Positions 52,593-64,000 of a DNA stretch of 64,000 bases are shown here, in pieces (the stretch's first letter is position 1; each line of letters begins with the position of its first letter). The translations under genes and the position numbers were made by a program. Below the pieces are notes generated by a model, which did not search any database, was not told the DNA's origin, and saw only the letters and a list, made by a program, of their open reading frames with translations. This DNA comes from Pterobdella sp. o SKG-2022 (Eukaryota > Annelida > Clitellata > Hirudinida > Piscicolidae). Location of the stretch: the NCBI GenBank assembly GCA_964035795.1, contig OZ038323.1:499456-563455 (forward strand). The letters run 5' to 3'.

Positions 52593-54394
52593 TTGGAGTA
52601 ACTCAAATAGTAGGTCTAAATAATTTGAGTTTTGATTATTATTTTGAGAATTGTATAGTTGAAATTCAAAAGATGAGTACATAATTCAAATGGCAATAAA
52701 CACCAGCTCAACATGCCCACATGTGCAAGCACCTTCAGCTGTGATGATCACCTGAAGTGGAAGCAGCTGAGGCTTACACTTGAAAACATACAGCCATGCT
52801 TTGAGACTAGGTTCTTGTAACAAAATAGGACGGAAAGTCGTCTGCGAAAAATATCCGAATCTGCTTTGTGTTTAAACACTCGGATTGAAAATGATGGAAT
52901 GCTCTTATGGACATAGTGTGATGGTAATGATGGAAAACAAACAAAAACTGCATTGTACTTGGGAACGATGATGACTATCAGTGAGGCCCTCGCTTACTGC
53001 CACCTTCGGCAACCTCACGGAAATGTGGAGAAAACAAAAAGGACGTGAGTAAAAATGTATAATAGGTTAGTGTGGCCTAAACTAACCCACAACGCTGACA
53101 ATGGGGCTAGAGCAACGACCTGCAAAACCTAGATGAAGACAGAAGAGAAATTGTTCGCCGAAACAAAAACTAGTTGCATGAGCAAAAAAATGATTTTCTC
53201 AAGAAGTTGCCAAGTCTCCTAATCCTCAGCTCTTTGAAAACTAAAACTTTTGCAAGCTCTCTAAGAGCATTCCAAACTCAACCTCACACCCAAATTCCCA
53301 CCCACTTTGCAGTTAATGTTACGATAAGACGTGGCGGGGCTTAAAAAATCAAACCGTATACATCCATGAGTCGAGACTTTAACTTTTTTACCCCTCTTTA
53401 ACATGCAGTGGCACTAAATATCCACAGTTTTTGCTGTATTAGCTTAAAACTTCAAATCTTTGTTGTGAGTAATATTTAATGCTTTGTCTCGTTATCTTGA
53501 ATTTTACCAGTAAAACTTAATGTTAGAAGAACACGTAGAGAAAATTTTTATTTAGCTAAAATTTTCAACAAGCAAAACCTGTCTTAATTCAAATAAACAT
53601 TTTCTTGACGGGTTCTTATAAATCTTCATAATTTGTCTCGTTATATTTTAACTTTTTATGTACTTTTGAAGTTCTTAAATTTTGTCAGTTTCCAGTGAAG
53701 AATTCGGGATTTCGTTCCTAAATTCGAAATGTGTCAATTTCTTTCTTACAATGCAATCTCCTACGACAACAATGATTGAAAAAATTGAGGAAAAGTGGCC
53801 GTTTGCACGTGTAAGAGGTTTCTGAAATGCCTATTCACCAGATCAACATGTGCCATTTCTTCATGAACGAAAGAACTGAGAGAGGCCTGCTCTTTCATAG
53901 GCTGTTTAATCAAAAAATGGGTTACATTGGTTGTAAGTGGAGAAAGATGTTTGTGAAGGCTTTTGTGGGCTGGATGATAGAATGTCATCTTAGAGCACTA
54001 ATGCAACAAAGTGCAGAATGTTGTTGAGAAGATTCAATGACAGCAATAACAACATTTGTCATAAAAGTAGAAATAGTGCAAAAACAGTTATGATGATATT
54101 GTTCTGAAGGACTAGTTCTGAAATGATTCAATAACGAATAGAAGATGTTTAATTGAAGATCCAATGTCATCCAAGTGGAACTTCGTTCGAATTGCAGTAC
54201 AGGATGCCAAATTGCTATACGACCACCCATAACTAGTCTGTTCTATACTTTAAATTATTTAAATTTTGATCAATAAAATAAATAATTTGAAAAAGTGAAA
54301 ATTCCAATTTTATCAAAAAAAACAGTCATTTTGAAAAATAAATGTGAAAAAGCATTTTGAGGTGCGAAATTGTTATGCGTGTACCTTGCGGGCC
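52593..54394. other. Non-coding region, nothing recognised
   Basis: The 60-80-residue open stretches near 53761-54230 on both strands show no family motif. No RNA gene or clear repeat is visible. Confidence 0.4.
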
Positions 54395-54785
54395 AATCAG
54401 TTTTTTATGTACTCAATTGAAGAATTTTCCCAAGCAAAAACTATTTGTTTTTTCAAACTTTTCTTCTTCTTCTTAAAACTTCGTCCGATTTCATAAACAT
54501 TTTGCACCATTGACCCCCAAACATTTTCTATTGGGTTTAAATCAGATGAACGAGCTGGCCAATCTAATATAGCAACATTATTCTCCACCATCTAGGTTTC
54601 AGAGCATATTGAAGTATGGATGGGTGCATTATCTTGCTGAAAAATCCAGCATTTTTTTATATCACTCTGTTCATATGGTAGTAAAAATTCTTGTAATGTA
54701 GCAATAAATGCTTTAGAATCTTGCCTCCCTTCTAAAAACGCCTAACGTGTTTTCCCGTTGGTGCTTATACCTCTTCACAGCCTTG
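54395..54785 (-). mobile_element. Tc1-like transposase C-terminal fragment (pseudogene)
   Basis: The minus strand reads FLEGRQDSKAFIATLQEFLL, then CWIFQQDNAPIHTSICSET, a stop codon, and ILDWPARSSDLNPIENVWGS. The Asp of QQDNAPIH and the Glu of NPIEN are 34 residues apart, the DD34E spacing of Tc1 elements. The 5' half, including the first Asp, is missing; the fragment stops where the piggyBac element begins. Confidence 0.9.
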
Positions 54786-54786
54786 A

Positions 54787-56869
54787 TCCATTAACGCCCA
54801 TGACGTTATTTACCCTTCAATTTTTTTTTTAAATTTCTAGAACCAATGGAAAAAAATATAAAATAGTGTGCAATTTGAAAAAAATTTTTTGATAAATTTT
54901 TTAAAAAGTTACAGGTGTTCTCTTAAGAAAACGCAGACATTGCGTATAATAAAGCTCAAACTATAATAGTCTTAATATTATATATATTTTTGAGAATTAT
55001 CGTTCATTTGGCATGAAAATCATACCAACATTTTATATGTAGTGAGGCTTCACATGTTTTAAATCTTATTTTTGTATGTTTTTTACAATGTGAGCATCTC
55101 CCTTAATCACAAGATTCCTTTATATGATCCAGGGAATTATCTTTTCTTATAAATGGCGTGACTCTTTCTTTTGAGCCACATTCAACACTTATTTTGGCAA
55201 AAGTTCAGCATTTTTCTAGATAGTATTGGACAATTTGGCGTCGATATTGGCAATATTTGATTTTTTTCCGCTGATATTTTTGTATAAATCCCAAGCATTC
55301 TGGCGCGAAGCATCTATACCAAAAGCAAACAGTGGAAACCACTATTTTTTACCCTTGAAAGAGATTCTCTGGGCATGTGTATTTTTGATCGAATCAATCA
55401 ACTCTTCCCATATACGAGTTGTACATGGATACCACTCTTACCACCAAGAAATAAAGTCGTCTTTTTTTGGAATCTATTATTGCAACCCTGCTAACAATCG
55501 ATGTAGGGTGTATTGAATAGGCATTAGATACCAAAGTTGCTACCTTAGTATCTTTCCATGCTACAACAGAGATATTATCGGTGGTAGCCATGGCCATTAC
55601 ACCTCTTTTTTCTTTTTTTAACTCTTTCAAATCTGAAGGGCAATTTCCAAGTCTGTTTACTTTTATAGTGCCTCTACCAAAGTGGCCTAAATGTGTAAGC
55701 TTATCCAAAAGGGGAAAAATAGTAAAGAATCGATCGAAAAATAAGCCATATGATGGTCTTTGCCATAAAACCGATAGCATTTCCAAAACCACAGAAGCCC
55801 CTAAACCAAGTATTCTGTTGATGTGCACAATGACCATATCTTATATTCAAATTCAATAGGCTTTCCATGTATGTGCTGCTTTGCTCCATGTTTTCCATAA
55901 TAGGGAATCTTTGGTTCATCTATTGCGTATTTAAAGCTTTTGTCGTTTATGAAATTATTTTTGAAAGACTCGTTCAAAAGCGAAAAATATAGAAAAACTT
56001 TGGCAAATTTGTCATCAAAAAGTTTTGTGTTATCACATGTGTGTAAATATTTGTGAATTTCGAAGAACCTATTTCTTCTCATTGCAGATGAGACCAACTC
56101 ATTGTGAGTGTCCTTCTTCAATTCCCAAAACATTCTTATACTTTTAAAGGAAGCATAGCCCATCAAAAGAAGGATGCCAATGTAAACCTTCATTCAATAT
56201 AAGACTGAAAAAGTTTAAAATTTGGCTAGTAAATGATATCATATTACACGCAATAACAATACACCTTTTTGACTGATTTGAAAACATTGTTTTGAAAAAG
56301 AACCAAAACGATAGCTTGAATACACAAGCTCAACGATGAATAAACGAACAGGAAGGAATCGATAAGGTGATGTACCTACAAAAACTAAGTTACATTATAT
56401 AAATTAAATTTATTTTTTAAGCTTATTTCAAACATAAATATAAATAGAAGAAATTGATAAATTAGTTTTTACAAAAGAAAAAATAATTTTAACTAAAACA
56501 TACTCGAATCTCATCCGAATTAGATAAAATACCAAATATGTATGGCTGCCAGCGTCGCCTCCAGACTACATCTATTCTTATATAACTCGCTTAATTTTTA
56601 GCCAATTTTTAATTTTCTCTCAAACTATTTCGGATCAAAGCTTGATAATAATAAAAAATTTTTTCAGAATTGATAACAAGATTCCATTTTATTTGAAACC
56701 GTTTTTGAAGGGCACACACAATTTGGAAAATTTTTAGGGTCACTTGTTTCAAATATCTGCACAAAAAATTTATTTAAGTTGGAACAAAAAACATGAACAA
56801 ATTATTTTTTTGAGTTTATTTGCATTTCAAAAATGTTGTGGTCTTCAGACTACGCTGGGCGTTAATATG
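54787..56869 (-). mobile_element. piggyBac transposon with frameshifted transposase
   Basis: The minus-strand transposase begins near 56193 (MKVYIGILLLMGYASFKSIR). It continues IDEPKIPYYGKHGAKQHIHG (first catalytic Asp region), shifts frame near 55830, then GLFFDRFFTIFPLLDKL (second Asp), TTDNISVVAWKDTKVATLVS, YNSYMGRVD (third Asp), WWFPLFAFGIDASRQNAWDL and a C-terminal cysteine-rich finger (RCSHCKKHTKIRFKTCEASL, HIKCWYDFH) down to about 54995. The termini share the inverted word ATTAACGCCCA (54790-54800 and 56856-56866). The right end has a TTAA at 56870-56873; the left has TTGA at 54783-54786, a mutated site. Frameshift and stops make it inactive. Confidence 0.9.
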
Positions 56870-56873
56870 TTAA

Positions 56874-57758
56874 AGAACACCCCCCCTTCCCGGATTGTCT
56901 TTTTAGGTACAACTTTGGTGAGTGCCTAGAACCTTTACAGTGGTACTGACACTCAGCAGGACCAGTTAAAGTAAAACTCTTTTTATCATGAAAAATAAGT
57001 CTTGTCCAATCTTCAAAGTTTTTTAATTTCTTTTCAGGCCACGGAACTCTACCTTCGCGATGCCAAGCGCTCGTCTACGGAACTCGTTTACGCATGCCAT
57101 ACTGCTAAAATTTTGAAGTGCTCGAAAGTTGTTGTATACTTCATTTAGACAGAGGTATTTCTTGATCTATTTGAAGTTGGCATCGTGCCTATACTTGACG
57201 AATCCGTTTTCTTGTGGCCTGGGAGATCATTTTCGATCTTTTACCCTCTTTTTGCGTTTCTATACTAATCAGATGATTTCAAAAACATAAAATAGTCTTC
57301 ACTAGTCCAATAAACTATGCATTGTTCTATTGGACTTTCCAACTTGATCTAAGGTCAAAATCTTGACTTGTTCTTCTGATGATACAAGTGGTCTTATAGT
57401 AATTTCATAGCCTAATTTCAGTATTGAAAACTCTGTGTTAGAAATTTCAAAGCTTCAAAAAATGCAAATTTTGAATGTCAATTATACATCGTTTTTCCAT
57501 ATTTTACAAAAAAATTTCATTGAAAAATCTTTAAAATCTAATGAAATATTTACTAAACCATGGGTGGTCATATGACAACTTCGAGCTTTGTACAAAGGCT
57601 GCATGATTGTTACAACTTGCATTATAATGACGGGTAACTCCAGAATGAGACAATTTGAAATCATCCAAAAAAACGACTAAGACATGTTATGGGCTGCTTT
57701 GATCATTCGTAATACACCGATGTTTTGCATTCACTCTCAACATCACCTTATTCAACAG
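56874..57758. other. Intron or upstream region, nothing firm
   Basis: A GC-richer stretch at about 57039-57145 follows a good acceptor (TTTTCAG) and stays open for about 35 codons (ATELYLRDAKRSSTELVYAC), but it matches no family I know. The rest is AT-rich. Confidence 0.35.
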
Positions 57759-60700
57759 AGCAAGACTTGGTATCTCAAATGAACAGCTTCAGTGTGCCAC
57801 AACATGATGGTAAGTAGTTTAAACAGGGAGTGGGTGGTCTAGAAGAATAGAGGGAGGTCTAGAAAAGTGGAGTGTGGTTTAGGGAATGAAGGGTGATTTA
57901 GAAAAGTGGAAAGTGGTTTAGGGAGGTGAAGGGTGGTCCAGGAAAGTGGTTGGTAGTATAGAAGAGGGTTTGATGGTCTAGAGGAGTGAAGGATAGACTA
58001 GGAGGGTGAAGAATGGTCTTGGGGGCTAGAGGAAAGTTTTGGAGGGTGGGGGAGGGGGGTCTAAGAGGTAGATGTGATTTAAGAGAGTGGTTGGTGGTCT
58101 AAAAGAGTGGTGAGTAGTGTAGGAAAAAAGAAAATGAGTGGTTGGTGTAGAATGGTGGTGGTAGGAAGGTATAATGGAGGTGGTAAAGGGTTTATTGTTA
58201 CAACTGGTGTCATAATCAATTATACAAAATTTAAAAGCTAAATAATTAAAAAATATTGATTTGGTGTTGAGTATTCAAAGGAAGAACTCGGGTAGTATTG
58301 CAGAAGGATGCTGAAGATGAAGATTTTGGCATCGAATTCAACTTACGTTAGTTGTCGTTTGCTTTCGTTCTTTCAATTTTCACATAAGAATTAATGACAT
58401 CAAAACAAGATTAATCAAAAATTTGTTAGATTCTTATCAAAACCACCATGACAATTACTCTCACCACCACTCTCCCAGTAGGACCCAACAACCTTCCTCG
58501 AATTTGCAATATCAAACCATCTTCTTGCGCAGATCAGTCAGTAGATGGGTTTTATTTGTTTGTTTGTACACTTCCACACTTTACTCGTTCAAAACATTTC
58601 TCTACAAATACATTCTTAAAATTATTCTCACTTGTCACAGTTGTAGGAAAGCGCTTTTGAACGCCACGGTAAAAGCATCATATGAATGGCTTACTACATT
58701 GAATATTACATATTCTTGTAGACCAACATTCATTTTGACGCATCAAACAAACACTAAAAAGGCTATAAAACTCATAAAAATAGTTATCTCAATCGTCTGA
58801 TTCTTATCGTGTTGGTATGCACTTCAAACCTATCACACACCCACTATCAAATCCCTCTCACGAAGCATATGAGTGGTAACTGAAAAATTGAAACTGATGA
58901 AACGATGGCAGGGAGGACAACATAGAGGGTGGAGAGGTGGTGGTGTCCTTGGACGGCAGACCCACTCACTTCATGAATCAGACCCAAGTTTCCAAGTTGC
59001 TCAAAGGTACTTCGAGCACCACTATGAGATCATTTTTTAAAAATATTTCAAAAAAACTTGAGTTTTGGAAAAACAATTTTTTTGTAGAAAAGAATTGTAA
59101 TTATGAAAAAACATTCGAGTTTTTATTTGTGAACGTCAATGCTGCAGGGAGGGCAAAGAAAGAGCTGGAGTTGGGGTTGGAGTATTGTCTGCCATACCCA
59201 GGTGAGCTATTTCCATCTCAACTAGAAAAAACTTGCAAAGAAATGTTTTGACAGCATCACCAGCTTCTAACTAATCATCATTCACCTAAGGGAGCTACCA
59301 GTTTTCTGTGTTGAAAAAACGGATTGAAGTGAGGTTGGAAAAGAGGCAGAGGCTGGGCATGACCTTGAGGGGGGGTAAAGGTTGTCATGGAGACATGCCT
59401 CTAGTTGTCACGAAAATTAAAAGTGGATTTGCAATTGATAAGTGGAAACATAATTTCTCTTTTCATTCATTAAACAATTCCTATATCAACTCATCCTCAT
59501 ACCCACCAACCCATCCTCACATCGACCATCTCATCTTTTATCAAGAATCCCATACTCACATCCACTATCTCATTCTGATCCATTGTTCTATCTTCACACA
59601 CACAAACTTATTCTCACCTCCACCCTCAAATCAAATCAATGAAGAGTATGATTATAGTGGCATGTTTTTTCTTCAATGGGACTTCCACATCATCACAATT
59701 GGAACCAGAAATTGCTCATCTTTTTCTTTATTGTTACATTTTTTGATATTAATTAAATAATTTTTTTTTTTCTCTTTTATAGAATTTCCATCCAAGTAAT
59801 GCCAGCCTTTATTACCCCCAAAAAACCATGATGTGTTTATCTTTGTAATTTTTGTTGTTGTATAAGATGAAATTGTTGATGTTCACAATTTATCTTCTTT
59901 CTATGTAAAGCAAAAAATCCGAAATCCTCCTAAAAGAAGTAGTTCTTGTGTGTTATTGTACTAAGTTATTGAATTTTGAAATAAAATTGCGAAACTAGTT
60001 TAAATAATAATATTTTGACATTTTAAACTGAATTATGCAGTTCTTAAGTATAAAAATCGACTATTCGATTCGCCATTATAACTTGGACAAGCCACCTTTG
60101 ATTGGCGCCAAAAAAAATCTCATCCTAATCCATCATCACATCCTCACACCCACCATCTCATCCTCACACCAACCAACCCATCCTCACACCCACGAACCCA
60201 ACCTCACACCCACCATTCCATCCTCACACCCACAATTACATTCTCATATCCACCATCCCATCCCATCCTTACATCCACCATCCCATCCTCATACCACCTT
60301 CTCATCTTTACACCCACCATCTCATCCTCACACCCAGCATTCCATCCTCATTCCCAACATCCCATTCTCACATTCACCATGCCATTTTCACACCCACCAT
60401 CCCATCCTTACACACAGCATCTCAACCTCACACCCACCATCATATTTTCACACCCACCAACCCTTCCTCACACCCACCAATCCATCTTCACACCCACCAA
60501 CCCATCAGCACACTAACCATCCCATCCTCACAACCACCATTTCATCCTAACACCCACAATCCCAAGCATTATCCACTATGAAATTTTTCCGCACACCATC
60601 CTTACCTCACACATACCATCCCATTCTCCCACTCACCATGCAATCCTCACACTCACCATCAGATCCCCACACCTACCATTCAATTCTCAAACCCACCATT

Positions 60701-62031
60701 CTATTCTCCCACACAGAATCCCATACTTTATCCACCATCCCATTCTCACACCTACCATGCCATCCTCACACCCTCCAATGCATTTTCACAACCACCATCC
60801 CATCTTCACACCCACCAACCCATCATCACACCAACCATCCCATCCTCACACCTACCATTCCATTCTAACATCCACAATCCACCCATTCTCACACCCACCA
60901 TCCCATCCTCACACCACTAACTCATTGACAGAGAAGGCACAACGAAGGTTGGTGACAGACTCTTGTCTTTCAACCACGTTAGTTTGCAAGGAAAAAGTCT
61001 GGACGAGGTGTTGTTGTTTCTAAACTCCGACTACCAGCGCTGCGACCAAAGCAACAACGACGACCACAACGAGGATAAAAAACAAAACGTATTTCTGATG
61101 GAGTATGATGTTTCAATCTTGGGTGAGTTCTTCATAATATTTTTAAATACCTGTACGAGTAAATCGACCATTGGTCCGACCAAACTGGGAAATCGCATGC
61201 GAAGTTGTTTACATGGGTGCACCAGGGCGCTGATGGAAAAATAAAAACAACAAAATAGCAAAAAGATTTCAAAAACCATTATTATCATTTTGTTATAGTC
61301 AGCATCTTGCTCTTTAACAAGGGGTCACTGACTTTTTTCCATCACTTAACCCTCTTCTTCCACCCTTTCAAAAGCATTTCCTAGTCCAAGACTACCACAA
61401 ATGCTTGCTATCACGTTATGCTGCGTTGACCTTGGCTTGACGAACACAAGTGTTGATAATTTCGCTATCAAATTGGTAGTCCTTAACCAAAAAGTTCTCT
61501 ATTATGAACAACTAGGCTATTTTACACAAGCAAACAATCTTGGTGAGTATCGAGATGCATTTATGTTCCAAGAAATTCATTTCAAAAAAACTCAAAATTC
61601 GCTTTTTTTTCATATGGACAGTTTGCTTAGACGTTGTCAACTGAAATCATTCACTAAACGAAAAGTCGTGTGAAAACGACAGACTTTAAATTCAATAAAT
61701 GCGGTTTTGAGATGGCTGGCAGTCAAATGAAATGGTTTGTTTAAAAAACTTTAATTTAATAGGATCAATAGACTAGGCCTACTGCTGTCAACTCCAGTTA
61801 CTGGGACATGTAAATCACATATGAATGATTGATAATAAACGTGAAGCATGAACGCTTCTCCAGTCACACACCGAACTTCAATCCAACCATCAAAATCTTC
61901 TCATGGAAGCCCTAACAACTAAAAAATTTCAACGATCTTGTTCATTGCGTTCAAGCCCTACCCCATGCACGCAAGATGACCACCACCATCATCATCATCA
62001 TCATCACCATCATCATCATTATCACCATCAC

Positions 62032-62075
<44 letters not shown>

Positions 62076-63961
62076 ACACTAACACAGATGTAGTGCAGCA
62101 CGCCACAGGACCTCTCCTGGTGGAAGTGGACAAGCACGCACACAGCCCTCTAGGTGTCATACTCATTTGTGTTCTTTTTGATAGAGTTGAAGTTGTTTTT
62201 GAAGGTTATTACTGATTGAGTCGAGACCAGTTTTGCTCTAGAGATGTGCTTCCTGTTGAGTCGGGAGAGTTGAACATGGTTCAAAAAGCAAAAACTATGT
62301 TCATCCTCCGTGACTTCATATTAGAAACTGATAATGAAATTAAATAAATTATAAATGAAAAATAATAAACGATTTGAGGAGTGACCTTGAACGAAGGATT
62401 CTTCAGAGGTCACCGCATCATGTACATCTCCTCTATCGAGAAAGCTTCAATTGCTGACAGGTGTGTGTGTGTGATAGGGAGTATGGTTTAGTGTGAAAAG
62501 GTGTGATGTAGTGTGATGATGGGGTGATGTGACGTGGTGTGATGATGTGGTGTGGTGTGATGATGTGGTGTGGTGTGATGATGTGGTGTGGTATGGTGAT
62601 CTGGTTAGAGTGTGATGCAGTGTGGTGTGGTGTGGTGTGATGTGGTGTGGTGTGATGATGTGGTGTGGTGTGATGATCTGGTTAGGGTGTGATGTGGTGT
62701 GGTGTGATGTAGTGTGGTGTGATGATGTGGTGTGGTGTAATGATGTGGGGTGGTGTGATGATGTGGTGTGGTGTGATGAGATGGTGTGGTGTGGTGAGCT
62801 GGTTATGGTGTGATGCGGTGTGGTGATGTGGTGGGGTGTGATGATGGGGTGATGTGATGTGGTGTGGTGGAATGTGATGTAGTGTGATGGTGTGGTGATG
62901 TGATGGAGTGTAATGATGGGGTGATGTGATGTGGTGTGATGATGTGGTGTAGTGTGATGTGGTGGGGTGTGATGATGGGGTGATGTGATGTGGTGTGGTG
63001 GAATGTGATGTAGTGTGATGGTGTGGTGATGTGATGGAGTGTAATGATGGGGTGATGTGATGTGGTGTGATGATGTGGTGTAGTGTGATGATGTGGTGTG
63101 GTGTGGTTATGTGGTGTGGTGTGATGATGTGGTGTGGTGTAATGATGTGGGGTGGTGTGATGGTGTGGTGTGGTGATATGGCTATGGTGTGATGCGGTGT
63201 GGTGATGTGGTGGGGTGTGATGATGGGGTGATGTGATGTGGTGTGATGATGTGGTGTGATGATGTGGTGTGGTGTGATGATGTGGTTAGGGTGTGATGCG
63301 GTGTGGTGTGGTGTGATGATGTGGTGTGATGATGTGGTGTGGTGAGCTGGTTAGGGTGTGATGCGGTGTGGTGTGGTGTGATGTGGTGTGGTGTGATGAT
63401 GTGGTGTGGTATAATGATGTGGGGTGGTGTGATGATGTGGTGTGGTGTGATGAGATGATGTGGTGTGGTGTGATGATGTGGTGTGGTGCAATGATGTGGG
63501 GTGGTGTGATGATGTGGTGTGGTGTGATGATGTGGTGTGGTGTGATGATGTGGTGTGGTGTGGTGATGTGGTGGGGTGTGATGATGAGGTGATGTGATGT
63601 GTTGTGGTGAAGTGTGATGTAGTATGATGGTGAGGTGATGTGGTGGGGTGTGATGATGGGGTGATATGATGTGGTGTGATGATGTGGTGTGGTGTGATGA
63701 TGTGGTGTGGTGTAGTGATGTGGTTGTGGTGTGATATAGTGTGGTGTGAAGTGGTTTAATGGAATAATTGTGGTGTTGATCATTAATCAATACTAAAATT
63801 TTCATGTTAATACGAAAAAATTTGAGGAAATAAGAAATTAACTTTGAAGCAAATATGCCCCACTAAGGTGTGGAGCTTTGCACCATGGTGACCACTTGCT
63901 GGCTGTCGATGGTTTCGGCCTAGAAGATATGACCATTGAAGAAGCTAATGTTCTTTTCAAG
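57759..63961 (+). CDS. GRIP: GRIP1/GRIP2-like multi-PDZ scaffold protein, N-terminal part (10 exons)
   Basis: Exons: 57759-57809, 58272-58346, 58479-58536, 58912-59006, 59148-59201, 59291-59441, 60932-61122, 62088-62153, 62379-62460, 63868-63961. All junctions keep phase, giving about 305 residues that align through GRIP: SFSVPQHDVFKGRTRVVLQK; PDZ1 (DFGIEFNLLG, LPRICNIKPSSCAD, GGEVVVSLDGRP); PDZ2 (KKRIEVRLEKRQRLGMTLRG, EGTTKVGDRLLSFNHVSLQG, then MEYDVSIL); PDZ3 start (GPLLVEVDKH, LGVTLNEG, ISSIEKASIADRCGALHHGD, HLLAVDGFGLED). GRIP proteins use six or seven PDZ domains to tether AMPA-type receptors, ephrin ligands, matrix-related proteins and kinesin cargo. The LLVEV and SIADRCGAL words are nearly diagnostic. 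A 13-residue acidic/Asn insertion extends PDZ2 before its last strand. The gene runs off the right edge, and the first exon is not secure. Confidence 0.92.
57815..58175 (+). repeat. Degenerate G-rich minisatellite in GRIP intron
   Basis: Variants of GGTCTAGAAGAGTGAAG and GGTTTAGGAAGTGGA repeat with a period near 22-24 bases. It fills most of the intron between the first two secure GRIP exons. Confidence 0.8.
59495..60925 (+). repeat. C-rich minisatellite (CCCATCCTCACACCCACCAT), split by a dispersed repeat
   Basis: A roughly 20-base unit with variants (CATCCTCACACCCACCAT) is repeated about 40 times at 60120-60925 and several more times at 59495-59633. The two parts are separated by the dispersed repeat at 59634-60118. 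It lies in the GRIP intron between exons 59441 and 60932. The + strand has almost no G. Confidence 0.9.
59634..60118 (+). repeat. About 450-base dispersed repeat, copy 2, inserted in minisatellite
   Basis: Starts AAATCAAATCAATGAAGAG (the start of the short repeat at 30945) and continues with the same sequence as 31340-31790 to TTGGCGCCAAAAAAAAT. Minisatellite lies on both sides, so this is an insertion. Copy 2 suggests that the short repeat and the 450-base repeat are parts of one element. Confidence 0.85.
61123..62087 (+). other. GRIP intron with (CAT)n tract at 61979-62073
   Basis: Imperfect CAT/ATC repeats end about 15 bases before the GRIP exon at 62088. The rest of the intron is unremarkable. 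Confidence 0.8.
62462..63775 (+). repeat. GT-rich minisatellite, about 1.3 kb, in GRIP intron
   Basis: Variants of GTGTGATGATGTGGTGTG are arranged in longer higher-order units; for example a segment near 62810-62960 recurs near 62950-63090. It starts directly at the donor of the exon ending at 62460 and fills almost the whole intron. The C content of the + strand is close to zero. His/Thr- and Trp/Cys-rich open frames on either strand are repeat artefacts. Confidence 0.95.
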
Positions 63962-64000
63962 GTGAGACTAACATGCGTAAATTTTTTATATTCAAACAAG

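Noticed and set aside
52243..52684. Asp-rich acidic protein frame
   Set aside because: Explained by an imperfect (GAT)n repeat; no conserved part outside it.
53761..54230. Overlapping 66-81-residue frames on both strands
   Set aside because: No conserved motif, splice context or repeat identity supports coding.
57039..57145. Extra exon encoding ATELYLRDAKRSS
   Set aside because: It has a good acceptor and is open, but there is no family match, no suitable donor and it ends at a stop; not enough to call.
60035..61023. CRISPR-like array of 20-base repeats
   Set aside because: The units are tandem with no spacers and drift gradually; it is a eukaryotic minisatellite in an intron.
62154..62168. 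Later GRIP donor at 62169
   Set aside because: It would create an in-frame stop with the next exon; the donor after CTAG at 62153 restores the GRIP alignment without gaps.
63182..63805. His/Thr/Pro-rich 207-residue frame on the minus strand
   Set aside because: It is a minisatellite inside a GRIP intron; the repeat lacks stops by composition.

Overview
The window is nuclear DNA of an invertebrate animal. It has spliced genes with GT-AG introns as short as about 51 bases, animal-specific genes, an AT-rich background and a very high load of retrotransposons, DNA transposons and long microsatellites. The phylum cannot be fixed from the sequence alone; a protostome such as a crustacean, mollusc or annelid would fit. 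Nothing looks prokaryotic.

Four host genes are recognisable, all on the + strand. (1) 1287-1596: the last two exons of a TGN38/TGOLN2-type trans-Golgi membrane protein. (2) About 2156-17993: an SLC17A9 (vesicular nucleotide transporter, VNUT) homologue in about 12 exons. Its large introns hold a nest of LINEs, a SINE and foldback elements. (3) 21102-28711: a complete 12-exon 5-aminolevulinate synthase (ALAS) of 539 codons with a perfectly continuous phase chain. Its third intron holds a three-level transposon nest. (4) 57759-63961, running off the right edge: ten exons of a GRIP1/GRIP2 multi-PDZ scaffold (PDZ1, PDZ2, start of PDZ3), with minisatellites in its introns. A possible first exon lies at 52267. 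The exons were assembled by reading splice phases by hand.

Between ALAS and GRIP lie about 29 kb with no recognised host gene: an L2/Rex-like LINE (29.0-30.9 kb, -), a TTAA-flanked piggyBac remnant (31.9-33.7 kb), three R4/Dong-like LINEs abutting TAA repeats (33.9-36.8, 37.2-41.3, 50.4-51.5 kb), older RT fragments, a LINE sandwiched between two long (CA)n tracts (44.5-48.3 kb, -), a 200-N assembly gap, a Tc1-like remnant and a second piggyBac (54.8-56.9 kb, -). tRNA-Ile-like SINEs are scattered throughout.

The four genes do not form a pathway. They act in Golgi traffic, vesicular nucleotide loading, mitochondrial haem synthesis and synaptic or membrane scaffolding. The most unusual structures are the LINE flanked on both sides by CA repeats, a 2A-like ribosome-skipping motif in a non-LTR element, a SINE that shares its tail hairpin with a resident LINE, and well-preserved nests and target-site duplications that give an insertion order.
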